Of a stretch of 64,000 bases of DNA, positions 50,680 to 61,827 are shown piece after piece. Origin of the DNA: Sapria himalayana (Eukaryota; Streptophyta; Magnoliopsida; Malpighiales; Rafflesiaceae); the NCBI GenBank assembly GCA_029783825.1, contig JAREIK010003349.1, positions 41,933 through 105,932 of the forward strand. The letters are read 5' to 3'. A program made the translations under genes and the position numbers. Position 1 is the first letter of the stretch, and every line of letters begins with the position of its first letter. The notes below the pieces were generated by a model. The model did not search any database. It saw only the letters and a program-made list of their open reading frames with translations, and was not told the origin of the DNA.

Positions 50680-50910
50680 TCAGTCCAGAACACCAAGAGA
50701 AATGAGATTCATTATCATCTCAGAGAAATATCTCACATTTGAAAGTGAGACAATTCGGCCATCCCAAGTTCTCAGTATGACTGTGCCGATTCCAACCACC
50801 TTACATGGTTGGCTGTTCCCCACCACAGCATGGCCAGCTTCCTTCTTGTCATATTTGCTGAACCACTCCAAGAGAGTGCTTATATGGAAGGAAGCACCAG
50901 TATCCAGGAT
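50680..50910 (-). pseudogene. copia aspartic protease
   Basis: The protease matures the Gag-Pol polyprotein. The catalytic motif ILDTGASFHIS lies at about 50881-50910 on the minus strand, directly after a TAG stop at 50911-50913 at the place where copia proteins usually have Trp. Typical downstream segments are VVGNSQPCKVVGIGTV and LSNVRYFSEMIMNLISLG. The frame ends with a stop at 50680-50682, earlier than the normal link to integrase. Confidence 0.9.
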
Positions 50911-51267
50911 CTAAGAATCTGATCTTGCAATCGTTGTGGAGATTACCAACACAAGGTCTTCTCCATCATCCAGATCATCAAAAGTCACAGCAGTAGTAGG
51001 TGGGGGGTTAGGTTGACCTTGCTGTTCCAGCCTTGCTCTCTTCTTCGGGCACTCAGTTTTCCAATGCCCTTTCTGTTTACAGTAGTGACAAATGTCACCA
51101 TCCTTTGACCTCTTCTGAATCTTATTTCCCTTCTTCTTGAATGAATCAGGTTGTGGCATCCTGTTTGTCACCACAATTCCAGTAGGATGTTGTTCAAGTC
51201 TTTCAACCGCTACCTTCTGCCTCATCTCTCTGGAGTGTAGGGTAGCCCGAATATCCTCTAGTGTAAT
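50911..51267 (-). pseudogene. copia Gag, nucleocapsid part with zinc knuckle
   Basis: A CCHC zinc knuckle (CHYCKQKGHWKTEC, spacing C-X2-C-X4-H-X4-C) is preceded by a basic stretch (KKKGNKIQKRSKDGD) and followed by KKRARLEQQG and an acidic tail. This is the RNA-binding end of Gag. The frame is shifted by one base relative to the upstream Gag part at about 51268-51280. Confidence 0.93.
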
Positions 51268-51788
51268 CTTTTTATCCCCACAATGATAGATTCAACAAAA
51301 TTTTCATAAGAAGGAGGAAGAGAAACCAAGAGTAGAAGTGTAGCATCCTCATCATCCACCTTAGCATCCACAGATTTAAGGTCCATGAGGATGCTATTCA
51401 AGTCATCCAGATGCTTCTTTAAAGAAGTTCCCTCTTGCATCCTTAGTGTGAATAGCCTTCTCTTCAATAGGAGCTTGTTCATCAATGATTTAGTCATGTA
51501 CAGAGACTCAAGCTTGAGCCACAGTCCTGCAGCAGATTTCTTATCTGCTACCTCAGCAATGACTTCATCCGACAAGCTCAATAGAATGGTGGAGTGTGCT
51601 TTCTCTTCACGTCTCCAAGCCTCAGCCTCGGTTATTCCAAGAGCAGCAACAGTGTGTGGACCGAAGCCTTGAACCAGAGGACTCCAAATATCGAAGTTTT
51701 TCAAATGAGCTCGCATTTTAATCTGCCACATACTAAAGCCGTTTCTACCATTGAATTTCTCAATCGTGGTGTTTAGGGTTCCAGCCAT
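51268..51788 (-). pseudogene. copia Gag, N-terminal part (UBN2-type)
   Basis: It starts at the ATG at 51786-51788 with MAGTLNTTIEKFNGRNGF, the usual start of plant copia Gag (DUF4219-like), followed by WQIKMRAHL, AAGLWLKLESLYMTKSLMNK, LFTLRMQEG and LVSLPPSYENFV, all features of the UBN2/retrotran_gag family that forms the capsid. The start is supported by its position about 80 bp after the primer-binding site. A one-base deletion near 51268-51280 ends the frame at a TAG at 51258-51260. Confidence 0.94.
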
Positions 51789-51866
51789 TTCAACAAAATA
51801 TCGCTTGTACAGAAAAAAAAATCACAAACCTTAATTGCACAATTTCTCGAAAAATTCCAAAATCAA

Positions 51867-51878
51867 GCTCTGATACCA
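51867..51878 (-). promoter_or_regulatory. Primer-binding site for initiator tRNA-Met
   Basis: On the minus strand TGGTATCAGAGC follows the 5' LTR end (CAACA) after two bases. It is complementary to the 3' end of plant initiator tRNA-Met, the standard primer for copia elements. Confidence 0.95.
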
Positions 51879-51880
51879 AT

Positions 51881-52457
51881 TGTTGGGTAATTGTGCTTCC
51901 ACGGTAGTGAGATTAAAACTAGAAACAACAGAAAACATAGAAAAACAAGCAATATAATCCCAAGTTCTCAAGCATCCACAACACAATCAAAAAATGAGAA
52001 AATCAACACCGAAAATAAGGTGGTTCGCTAGTCGCTCAGTACGACTAGTTATATCGACCAGAAAACACTTAAGCAGTTACAAATTAAAACCAAATCGGAA
52101 AGGTCTTATAGTATGCAGCACACAGCAGTCACGAAAATTCGCGTAGAGAGAAGAGTGGGATGATGAACAGTTCCACGGGTCAAAAACAGCCGCTCGAAAA
52201 ATAAAATTACAAATCATTTTATATTAAAAAAATATCCGGTTCATTTAATCGTAGCGGGTCGGATCATGGAACGGGTCAGGCTCTGCTCCCAAAATTTCGG
52301 CCCACTGACCGGATAGCTAGACCTCCATTATTGTGCTACTGCTGCATCCCCGAGCTTTTAATATTTCATTTCCTGCACTTACATGAAAATATTAAAACAA
52401 AAAAACATTTTGTTATACAAACAGATTATTAAATAAAAACAAATTACATATACATCA
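51881..52457 (-). mobile_element. 5' LTR of copia element
   Basis: 577 bp with plus-strand ends TGTTGGGTAATTGTG and TATACATCA. It lies beside the primer-binding site, so it is the 5' LTR. A TATA-like TTTTAATATAAAAT is visible on the minus strand at the position where it is conserved in the other LTRs. Confidence 0.95.
52027..52049. repeat. LTR hairpin (5' LTR)
   Basis: GCTAGTCG, loop CTCAGTA, CGACTAGT: seven paired bases plus one mismatch at the stem base. Confidence 0.75.
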
Positions 52458-52462
52458 TATGT
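52458..52462. repeat. Copia target-site duplication TATGT, right copy
   Basis: Matches 46562-46566 exactly. The satellite continues from here in the same inverted orientation as before the element. Confidence 0.93.
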
Positions 52463-54885
52463 ATTTAGGAGTTTAATGATTTACCTATATATGCATTTAG
52501 TGGTTTATATGTTTTATTTAAAAAATAAAATAACAAAAAATTAATTTTTGTTTTTTTTTGATATTTTCAAAGGGTATAACCGTTGAAAATACAATAAAAT
52601 TTAAATTCTTTTCTAAAGTGAATACAATATTTAGTTATAATAATCAATATATTTATATATCATATAAATTCAAATAAACAATTTTATTGATAAATATTCT
52701 AATAATGATCAAAAAATAAATTAATAATATATTATTAATAAGATAGATATCAATTAAAATATAATTACAAAACCTAAAATGATTCAGAAGCAAAGCAAAA
52801 TATATTACTATATAATAATTTTTTGTTTTGAATTTTTTTTTTAAAAAGTTTATGTATATTTTTTTGATGAAAAATAATTTATATAAATTATATTTGTCTA
52901 ACTTATAATTTATTGTGTAATTAATATATTTAAAAAATAAAAAAATAAATAATTAAAATGAATATTTAAAATTATAATGAAAAAAATGAGATTTATTATT
53001 TATTATTTAGGGATACTGGTTTAATTTAAATTAGATATTTCTCACTAATAATTTATTTTGTAATTAATATTTCTATAAAAATAAACTGATAAATATTTAA
53101 AATAAAAATTTAAAATTATACTGAATAAAATTTAAAATGAGATTTATGATTTATTTTTACTCTATACCAGTTTAATGGATTAAGTATTAAGAGGTTTTTT
53201 CATTTAGGATTTTAGCGATTTATGTTTTTAGGCTTTTAATGGTTTATACGTTTTATTTAAAAAAAATATCAAAAAAATTTTCTATAATTTTTTCTCATTT
53301 TCATAGGTTATAACCTTTGAAAATATAATAATATTTAATTTTTTTGAAATGTGAATAAAATCCTTAGTTATAATAATATTAATAATTATATATCATATAA
53401 ATTTAATATAAACAATTTTATTGATATATATTATAATAATGATCAGAATTAAATTTATAAACTATTGAATTAAGATAGATATTAATTAAAAAATAATTAC
53501 AAAACCCAAATTGATTCAAAATTATAATAAAATATATTTCTGGATAACAATTTTTAATTTTTAAATTATATTTGTCGCACTCATAATTTATTTTGTAAAA
53601 AATATTTCTATAAAAATAAACTAATACATAATTAAAATGAATATTTAAAATTATAATAAATAGAATTAAAAATTAGATTTATTAATTATTAAGTAGTATA
53701 TAGTGGTTTAATGGTTTAGGTATTTTGGCATTACGGGGTTTAGGAGTTTACAAATTTAACTGTGTATGTATTTAGTTGTTTATAGGTGTTATTTTAAAAA
53801 AAATATTAAAAAAATTATTTTTTTTATTTTTTGATATTTTCAAAAGGTTATAAACTTTGAAAATATAATAATTTTTAAATTTTTTTCAAAAGTGAATACT
53901 ATATTTAGTTATAATAATCATTATATTTATATAACATATAATTTCAATATATATATTTTTTTGATAAATATTCTAATAATGATCAAAGAATATATTAATA
54001 ATCTATTATAAATAAGATAGATATCAATTTAAATATAATTACAAAACCTAAAATGATTCAGAAACAATGTAAAATATATTACTATATAATAATTTTTTGT
54101 TTTGAATTTTTTTTCTTTTAAAACGTTTATCTATATTATTTTGATGAAAAATAATTATATAAATTATATTTATCTAACTTAATTTATTCTGTAATTAATA
54201 ATTATATAAAAATAAACGAATAAATAATTAAAATGAGTATTTTAAATTATAATGAAAAAAATAATATTGAGATTTATTATTTATTATTTAGGGTATACTA
54301 GTTAAAATGATTATCTATTTAGGGTTTTCGAGATTTAGGAGTTATTGATTTAAGTATTTTGGCATTTAGTGGTTTATAGGATTTATTTAAACACTGAAAT
54401 AACAAAAAAATTATTTTTGTTATTTTTTCACATTTTCAAAGTTTATAACATTTGAAAATAGAATAATTTTAAAATTTTTTTAAAATGTGAATAAAATATT
54501 TAGTAATAATAATCATTATAATTATATATAATATAAACTAATTATAAATAATTTTATTGATAGATTTGATATCAATTATCAAAAAATAAATTTAAAACCT
54601 ATTATTAAAATGATAGATATAAATTAAAATATAATTACAAAACCTAAAATGATTCAAAATCAATGTAAAATTTATTACTAAATAATAATTTTTTGTTTTT
54701 AAATTTTTACTTCTTTTTATAAGATTATATTTTTTTATTAAAAGTAAATTATTAATATTATATTTGTCTGACTAATTATTTATTTTGTAATTAATATTTA
54801 TATAAAAAATAAACTAATAAATATTTAAAATGAATATTTAAAATTATAATGAATACAAATTAAAATGAGATTTAAGATTTATTAT
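52463..54885 (-). repeat. Satellite array, inverted, segment 9
   Basis: Mirror of ~8623-11010, and of 21180-23340. The monomer interrupted by the copia element continues with ATTTAGGAGTTTAATGATTT. Type B occurs at ~53200 and type A at ~53740. The variant CTGACTAATTATTTATTTTG at ~54768 is the complement of 8721-8741 beside the left solo LTR. No gene is visible. Confidence 0.9.
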
Positions 54886-55110
54886 TGATGTATATGTAAT
54901 TTATTTTTTTATAATCTGTTTGTATAACCAAATATTTTTTCTATTTTAAAGTTTTCATGTAAGTGCAAGAAAAAAATATTAAGAGGACGGGGATGCAGCA
55001 GTAGCACAATAACAGAGGTCTCGCTGATCAGACAGCGGGCTGAAATTGGAGTAGAGCCTGACCCGTCACATGATCCGACCCGCTCCGGTTAAATGAACCG
55101 AGCGAAATTT

Positions 55111-55119
55111 TAATATAAA
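55111..55119 (+). promoter_or_regulatory. TATA-like box in solo LTR
   Basis: TTTTAATATAAAAT lies about 225 bp into the LTR, and the core AATATAAAA is kept in all five LTRs (on the minus strand in the other four). It is the best candidate for the retrotransposon TATA box. Activity cannot be judged from sequence. Confidence 0.45.
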
Positions 55120-55285
55120 ATGTTTCATAATTTTATTTTCGGGTTGCTCTTTTTGAACTCGTGGAACTGTTCATCATTTCTCTCTTCTCTCTGTTCGATT
55201 TATCGCGACTATTCTATGTGCTGCATACTGTAAGACATTTATGTTGCTTTAATCTGTAATGCAAAAGCATTTTCTGGTGGATTTA

Positions 55286-55308
55286 GCTAGTCGTACTGAG
55301 CGACTAAC
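55286..55308. repeat. LTR hairpin (solo LTR at 54886)
   Basis: GCTAGTCG, loop TACTGAG, CGACTAAC: seven of eight stem positions pair. Confidence 0.72.
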
Positions 55309-55455
55309 GAACCACGTTATTTTCGGTGTTTATTTTTCGTTTTTTGATTCTATCATGGATGGTTGCTGAATTAGGATATATATATTGATTGTTTTTTGTT
55401 GTTTCTATGTATCTGTATCTCAATCTCACTACCGTGGAAGCACAATTGCTCAACA

Positions 55456-56674
55456 ATTATATATGGTATACTGGTTAAATGGATCGATTATTTAGGGGTT
55501 TTATTGTTTAGGAGTTAAGCAATTTATGTTTTTAGGCATTTAGTGGTATATAGGTTTTATTTATATAATAAAAATAATTTTTTTTTTGATTTTTTTAGAT
55601 ATTCAAAGGTTATAACCTTTAAAAATAAAATAATTTTTAAAATTTTTGGAAATGTGAATACCATGTATAATTATATTAATCTTATTAATTATATATCATA
55701 TAAATTCAAAATAAATAATTCTAATGATAGATATTATAATAATGATCAAAAATTGAATTAATAAACTATTATTTATAATATAAATATTAAAAAATATATA
55801 TTTACAAAACACAAAATGATTCAAAATCAAAAAAAAATATTACTAAATAATAATATTTAATTTTTAAAATTTTCCATCTTTTTATATGCTTATATTTTTT
55901 TATGATTATAAATAAATTATTTAAATAATATCAGTCTCACTCGAAATTTATTTTGTAATTAATTTTTCTAAAAAATTAAAATATAAATAATTAAAATGAA
56001 TATTTAAAATTATAATAAATAGAAATAAAAATGAGATTTATTATTTATTAAGTAGTATACAACTGTTATAAGGTTTATGTATTTAGGGGTTTCGGGTTTT
56101 ATGAGCTACTGATTTAAGTAAGTAAACATTTAGTGGTCTATAGTTTTTATTTAAAAAAGAAATAACAAAAAATTTATTTTTTGTATTCTTTCTGATTTTT
56201 TAAGATTATAACTTTTGAAAATATAATAAATTTTAAATTTTTTTCAAAAGTGATTACAATATTTATTTATAATAATCATAATAATTATATATCATATAAA
56301 TTCAATATAAACAATTTTTATTGATAGATATTCTAATAATTATCAAAAAATAAATTAAAAATCTAATATGAATAAGATTGATATTACTTAAAAAATAATA
56401 TCAAAACCTAAAATGATTCAAAAGCAAAGAAAAATATATTACTTAATAATAATTATTTGTTTTTAAATTTGTATTATTTTTATAAGCTTATCTATTTTTT
56501 GATGAAAAATAATTTTTATAAATTATATTTTTAACTCATAATTTATTTTATAATTAATATATATATATAAATAAAAAACTTAACAATCAAAATGAATTTT
56601 TAAAATTATAATGAAAACAAATAAAAATGAGATTTATTAATTATTATTTAGGGTACACCGGTTTAAAGGATTAT
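55456..56674 (-). repeat. Satellite array, inverted, segment 10
   Basis: Mirror of ~6965-8046. Type B is at ~55500 and type G (TTAAGTAAGTAAACATTTAG) at ~56114. It ends at GTACACCGGTTTAAAGGATTA, where the orientation switches to plus. Confidence 0.9.
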
Positions 56675-59600
56675 CTTATAATTATTAAGATTATTATAAC
56701 TAAATATTATATTTACTTTTGAAAAAAAATTTAAAATTATTATATTTTCAAAGGTTATAACTTCAAAAAATATAAAAAATCAGAAAATTTTTTTTTATTA
56801 TTTTAATATTTAAATAAAACTTATAAACCACTAAATGACAAAACATTTAAATCTCTAGACTCCTAAACACCAAAACCCCCTAAATACTTAAACCATTAAA
56901 CCTATATAACCTAAATAATAAATAATATATCTCATTTTTATTTGTATTCATTATAAGTTTAAATATTCATTTTAATTATTTTTTAGTTTATTTTTATAGA
57001 AATATTAATTACAAAATAAATAATCAGTGAGAAAGATATAATTTAAATATATTATTTTTTATTAAAAAATAATAATCTTATACAAATAAAAAAAATTTCA
57101 AAAATTTAAAATTTTATTTAGTAATATAATTTACTTTGATTTTGAATTATTTTGGGTTCTGCAAATATATTTTAATTAATATCTATCTTATTAATAAGAG
57201 TTTATTAATTTATTTTTCTATCATTATAATAATATATATTAATAAAATTTTTTATATTAAATTTACATCAAATATAATTATTAAGATTATTTAACTAAGT
57301 ATTGCATTCATATTTTAGAATGATTAAAAAATTATTATATTTTAAAAGGTAATAACATTTGAAAATCACAAAAATTAATAAAAATAAATTTTTTGTTATT
57401 TCATTCATTAAATAAAACCTATAAACACATAAATGTGCAAACATATAAATCAATAAACTCTTTAACCACAAAACCACAATAAACTTAAACAATTAAATAG
57501 TTATACCCTACATAATAAATCATAACTCTCATTTTTATTAGTATTCATTATAATTTTAAATATACATTTTAATTATTTATTAGTTTAATTTTATAGAAAT
57601 ATAAATTACAAAATAAATTATTAGTGAGCCAAATATAATTTAAATAATTTATTTTTCATCAAAAAATATATAGGCTTATAAATGGATACAAAAATTTAAA
57701 AATTTAAATGTAATATTTAGTAAAATATTTCACTTTGATTTTGAATCATTTTATGTTTTGTAAATATATTTTAAACAATATTTATCTTATTAATAATTGT
57801 TTATTAATCTTTTGTATGATCATTATTATAATATATATCAATATAATTATTTATATTGAATTTACATGATATATAATTATTAAGATTATCATAACTAAAT
57901 GTAGTATTCCCATTTAAAAAAAATAAAAATTGTTATAGTTACAAATGTTATATCCTTCAAAAATGAGAACAAATAACAAAGAAATTTTTTTGGTTATTTT
58001 ATATTTTAAATAAAACCTATAAACTACTAAATGCCTAAACACTTAAATCACTAAATTCTTAAATCACAAAACTCCTAAATATATAATCTTTTAAATATGT
58101 ATATTTTATCTTATTAATAATAGTTTTATTTAATATCTATCTTATTAATATATTTTACTTTGATTTTGAATCATTTTAGGTTTTGCAAATAAATTTTATT
58201 TAATATTATCTTATTAATAATAGTTTATTAATTTATTTTAATTTCGTCATCATAATATCTATAAAAAAATTTATTTATATTGAATTTACATAATATATAA
58301 TTATTTAGATTATTATAACAAAATAATATTTTCACATTTTAAAAAAACATAAAAATTATTAAGTTTTCAAATGTTATAACTTTTGAAAATAAGAAAAAAT
58401 AAAAAAATAAATTTTTTGTATTTAGATTTTTTAAATAAAATTTATAAACCACAAAATACCTAAATTCTTAATGACTAAACTCCGAAACCCCGAAGCCCAT
58501 AAATACATAAGCCTTTAAATTAGTATATTCTAAATAATAAATAATAAATCTCTTTTTTTAGTATTCATTATAATTGTAAATATTCGTTTTAATTATTTAT
58601 CAATTTATTTTTATTGAAATATTAATTACAAAAAAATTATTAGTGAGATGGATATAATTTAAATAATTTATTTTTCATCAAAAAAATATAAGATTATAAA
58701 ATGAGGCAAAATTTTTTAAAACAAAATATTATTATTTAGTAATTTATTTTAATTTAATTTTGAGTAATTTTAGATTTTGCAATTATATTTTAATTTATAT
58801 CATTCTAATTAATAATAGTTTATTAATTTAATTATTGATCATTATTATAATATCTATTAATAAAATTATTTATATTGATTTTTCATTATATATAATTATC
58901 AAGATTATTATAACTAAATATTATATTCACATTTTAAAAAAAATTAAAAATTATTATATTTTAAAAGGTTATAACCTTTAAAAATTAGAAAAAATCACCA
59001 AAGGCATAAACACTTAAATGACTAAACCCCAAAACACCTACATACTTAAACCATTAAACCTGTATATCCTGAATAATAAATAATAAATCTCAATTTTATT
59101 TGTAATTATTATAATTTTAAATATTTATTTTAATTATTTATTAGTTTATTTTTATAGAATTATAAATTACAAAATAATTTATGAGGAAGACAAATATAAT
59201 TTAAATAATTTATTTTTAATAACAAAAATATAAACTTATAAAAAAAGAAAATATTAAAAAAAATTATCTTTTAGTAATATATACATTGATTTTGAATAAA
59301 TTTAGATTTTGTAAATATATTTTAAATAATATCTATCTTATTAATAATAGTTTATTAATTTATTTATTGATCATTATTATAATATCTAGCAATGTGATTA
59401 TTTATATTGAATTTAAATGACTTATATTTATTAAGTTTATTATAACTAAATATTATATTTATATTTCAAAAAAATTTAGAAATTTTTATATTTTCAAAGG
59501 TTATAACCTTCAAAAATTAATAAAAATAAATAAAAATAAATTTTCTGTTATATCATTGTTTAAATAAAACTTATAGACCTCTAAATGCCTAAACACTTAA

Positions 59601-61599
59601 ATCTATAAACTCCTAAACACAAAAGCCCCTAAATACTTAAAACATTAAACTCATAAACCTTAAATATAATTTAAATAATTTATTTTTCATCAAAAAAAAT
59701 ATAAGATTATAAAAAGAAGCAAAAACTAAAAAACAAAAATTATTATTTGGTAATAAATTTTACTTTGATTTTGAATAATTTTATGTTTTGCAATTATATT
59801 TTAATTTATATCTATCATATTAATAATACCATATTAATTTATTTTTTGATAATAGATATCATATCTAATGATAAAATTGTTTATATTTAGTTTATATTAT
59901 ATATAATTATAATGATTCTTATTACTAAATATTGTATTCACATTTTTAAAAAAATTTAAAATTATTATATTTTAAAAGGTTATAACCTTTGAAAAGGTGA
60001 AAAAATATCAAAAATAAATTTTTTGTTATTTCATTGTTTAAATAAAACCTATAAATCACTAAATGCATAAAAACATAAATTGCTAAAGTCATAAATGAAA
60101 AAACCTCTAAATACTTAAAATATTAAACTGGTATACATTAATAATAATTTATAAATCTCATTTTAATTTTTATTCAGTATAATTTAAAATTTTTATTTTA
60201 ATTATTTATCTATTTATTTTTATAGAAATATTAATAAAAAAATAAATTATTAGTTAGACATATCTAATTTAAATTAGACTGGTATACCCAAAATAATAAG
60301 AATAAATCTCAATATTATCTTTTTCATTATAATTTAAATATTTATTTTAATTATTTATTTGTTTATTTTTATATAAATATTAATTAAAAATAAATTAGGA
60401 GTTAGACAAATATAATTTATATAAATTAATTTTCATCAAAAAAATATGGATAAACTTTTTAAAAGAAACAAAATTTAAAAACAACAAATTATTATATAGT
60501 AATATATTTTGCTTTCTTCTGAATCATTTTTATATAGTAATATATTTTTCATCTAAATATTATTATTTAGTAATATATTTTGATTTGATTTTGAATCATT
60601 TTGTGTTCTGTAAATAAATTTTAATTAATATTTATATTATTAATAATAGTTTATTAATTTAAATTTTGATCATTATTATAATATCTATCATTAAAATTGT
60701 TTATATTGAATTTATATGATATATAATTAATAAGATTAATATAATTAATCATAGTATTCACATTTCAAAAAATTTTAAATATTATTATATTTTCAAAGGT
60801 TATAACCTATGAAAATGAGAAAAAATTATAGAAATTTTTTTTGATATATTATTTTTTTAAATAAAACGTATAAACCACTAAAAGCCGAAAAACATAAATA
60901 GCTAAAATCATAAATGAAAAAACCTCTAAATACTTAATCTATTAAACTGGTATATAGTAATAATAAATCATACATCTCATTTTTAATTTTATTCAGTATA
61001 ATTAAAAATTTTTATTTTAAATATTTATCAATTTATTTTTATAGAAATATTAATTACAAAATAAATTATTAGTGAGAAATATCTAATTTAAATTAAACCG
61101 ATATCCCTAAATAATAAATAATAAATCTCATTTTTTTCTTATAATTTTAAATATCCATTTTAATTATTTATTTGTTTATTTTTATAAATATATTAATTAC
61201 AGAATAAATTATGAGTTAGACAACTATAATTTATATAAATTATTTTTCATCAGAAAAATATACATAAACTTTTTAAAAGAAAAAAAAATTCAAAACAAAA
61301 AATTATTATATAGTAATATATTTTTCTTTGCTTCTGAATCATTTTAGGTTTTGTAATTATATTTTAATTGATATCTATCTTATTAATAATAGATTATTAA
61401 TTTATCTTTTCATCATTGTTAGAATATTTATCAATAAAATTATTTATATTGAATTTATATTATATATAAATATAATGATTATTATAACTAAAGATTGTAT
61501 TAACTTTAAAAAAAATAAATTATATTTTCAAAGGTTATATTTATCAATAAATTATTAATTATATTTAATATAATGATTATTATATCTATCTAAATAAAT

Positions 61600-61793
61600 T
61601 ATATCTATCTTATAAATATAATGATTATTATAAATAAATTATTAATTTAATAATAAATTATATTTATCAATAAATTATATCTATCTTATTAACTTTGAAA
61701 ATAAATTAATATTTTGTATTATATCTATCTTATAAATATAATGATTATTATAAATAAATTATTAATTTAATAAAAAATTATATTTATCAATAA
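61600..61793 (+). repeat. Local 120-bp tandem duplication
   Basis: A ~73-bp stretch beginning ATATCTATCTTATAAATATA at 61600 recurs at 61720 with one or two changes. The sequence between the copies is a jumble of short satellite fragments, including a partial palindrome arm (ACTTTGAAAATAAATT). Confidence 0.85.
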
Positions 61794-61795
61794 TT

Positions 61796-61827
61796 GTATT
61801 TTCAAAGGTTATAACCTTTGAAAATAC
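61796..61827. repeat. 32-bp perfect palindrome in satellite monomer
   Basis: GTATTTTCAAAGGTTA is followed by TAACCTTTGAAAATAC with no loop. The outer pairs (GTA/TAC) differ from those at 1820-1851 (ATA/TAT) but still pair with each other. Confidence 0.9.

Larger units (their letters stand above)
46567..52457 (-). mobile_element. Ty1/copia LTR retrotransposon, full length but degenerate
   Basis: A 5891-bp element on the minus strand has two 577-bp LTRs, an initiator-tRNA-Met primer-binding site, a polypurine tract and a perfect TATGT target duplication. The order GAG, protease, integrase, reverse transcriptase, RNase H defines Ty1/copia (Pseudoviridae-type). The polyprotein is broken by several frameshifts and stops and by a nested 555-bp solo LTR. 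A by-eye comparison gives about 45-50 differences between its two LTRs (roughly 92% identity), so it is an old insertion, but it post-dates the satellite inverted duplication because its empty site survives at ~11010. Confidence 0.96.
54886..55455 (+). mobile_element. Solo LTR, inverted duplicate of the one at 8047 (TSD ATTAT)
   Basis: 570 bp reading TGATGTATATGTAATTT to GCTCAACA in transcription orientation. ATTAT flanks both sides (54881-54885 and 55456-55460), which is the complement of the ATAAT around 8047-8622. The satellite flanks are also the same in inverted orientation (GTATACCATATATAAT before, ATAATAAATCTTAAATC after). By eye the two LTRs are close to 88% identical. They are one ancestral insertion, later duplicated. 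Confidence 0.93.

Noticed and set aside
51385..51672. Plus-strand open frames across the copia (48177-48383, 49720-49902, 50425-50637, 50666-50914, 51385-51672, 51594-51776)
   Set aside because: They are antisense shadows of Gag, protease, integrase and LTR sequence on the minus strand.
23691..61558. Family of ~60-75-codon frames starting MILNHFRF / MIFNRFTF-like (23691, 29309, 30498, 31608, 37117, 61328, and 38224 on the minus strand)
   Set aside because: They recur because the same satellite phase (TTTTGAATCATTTTAGG onward) happens to be open in AT-rich DNA. They follow monomer orientation, are nearly all Ile/Tyr/Asn/Phe/Lys and are closed in most other monomers.
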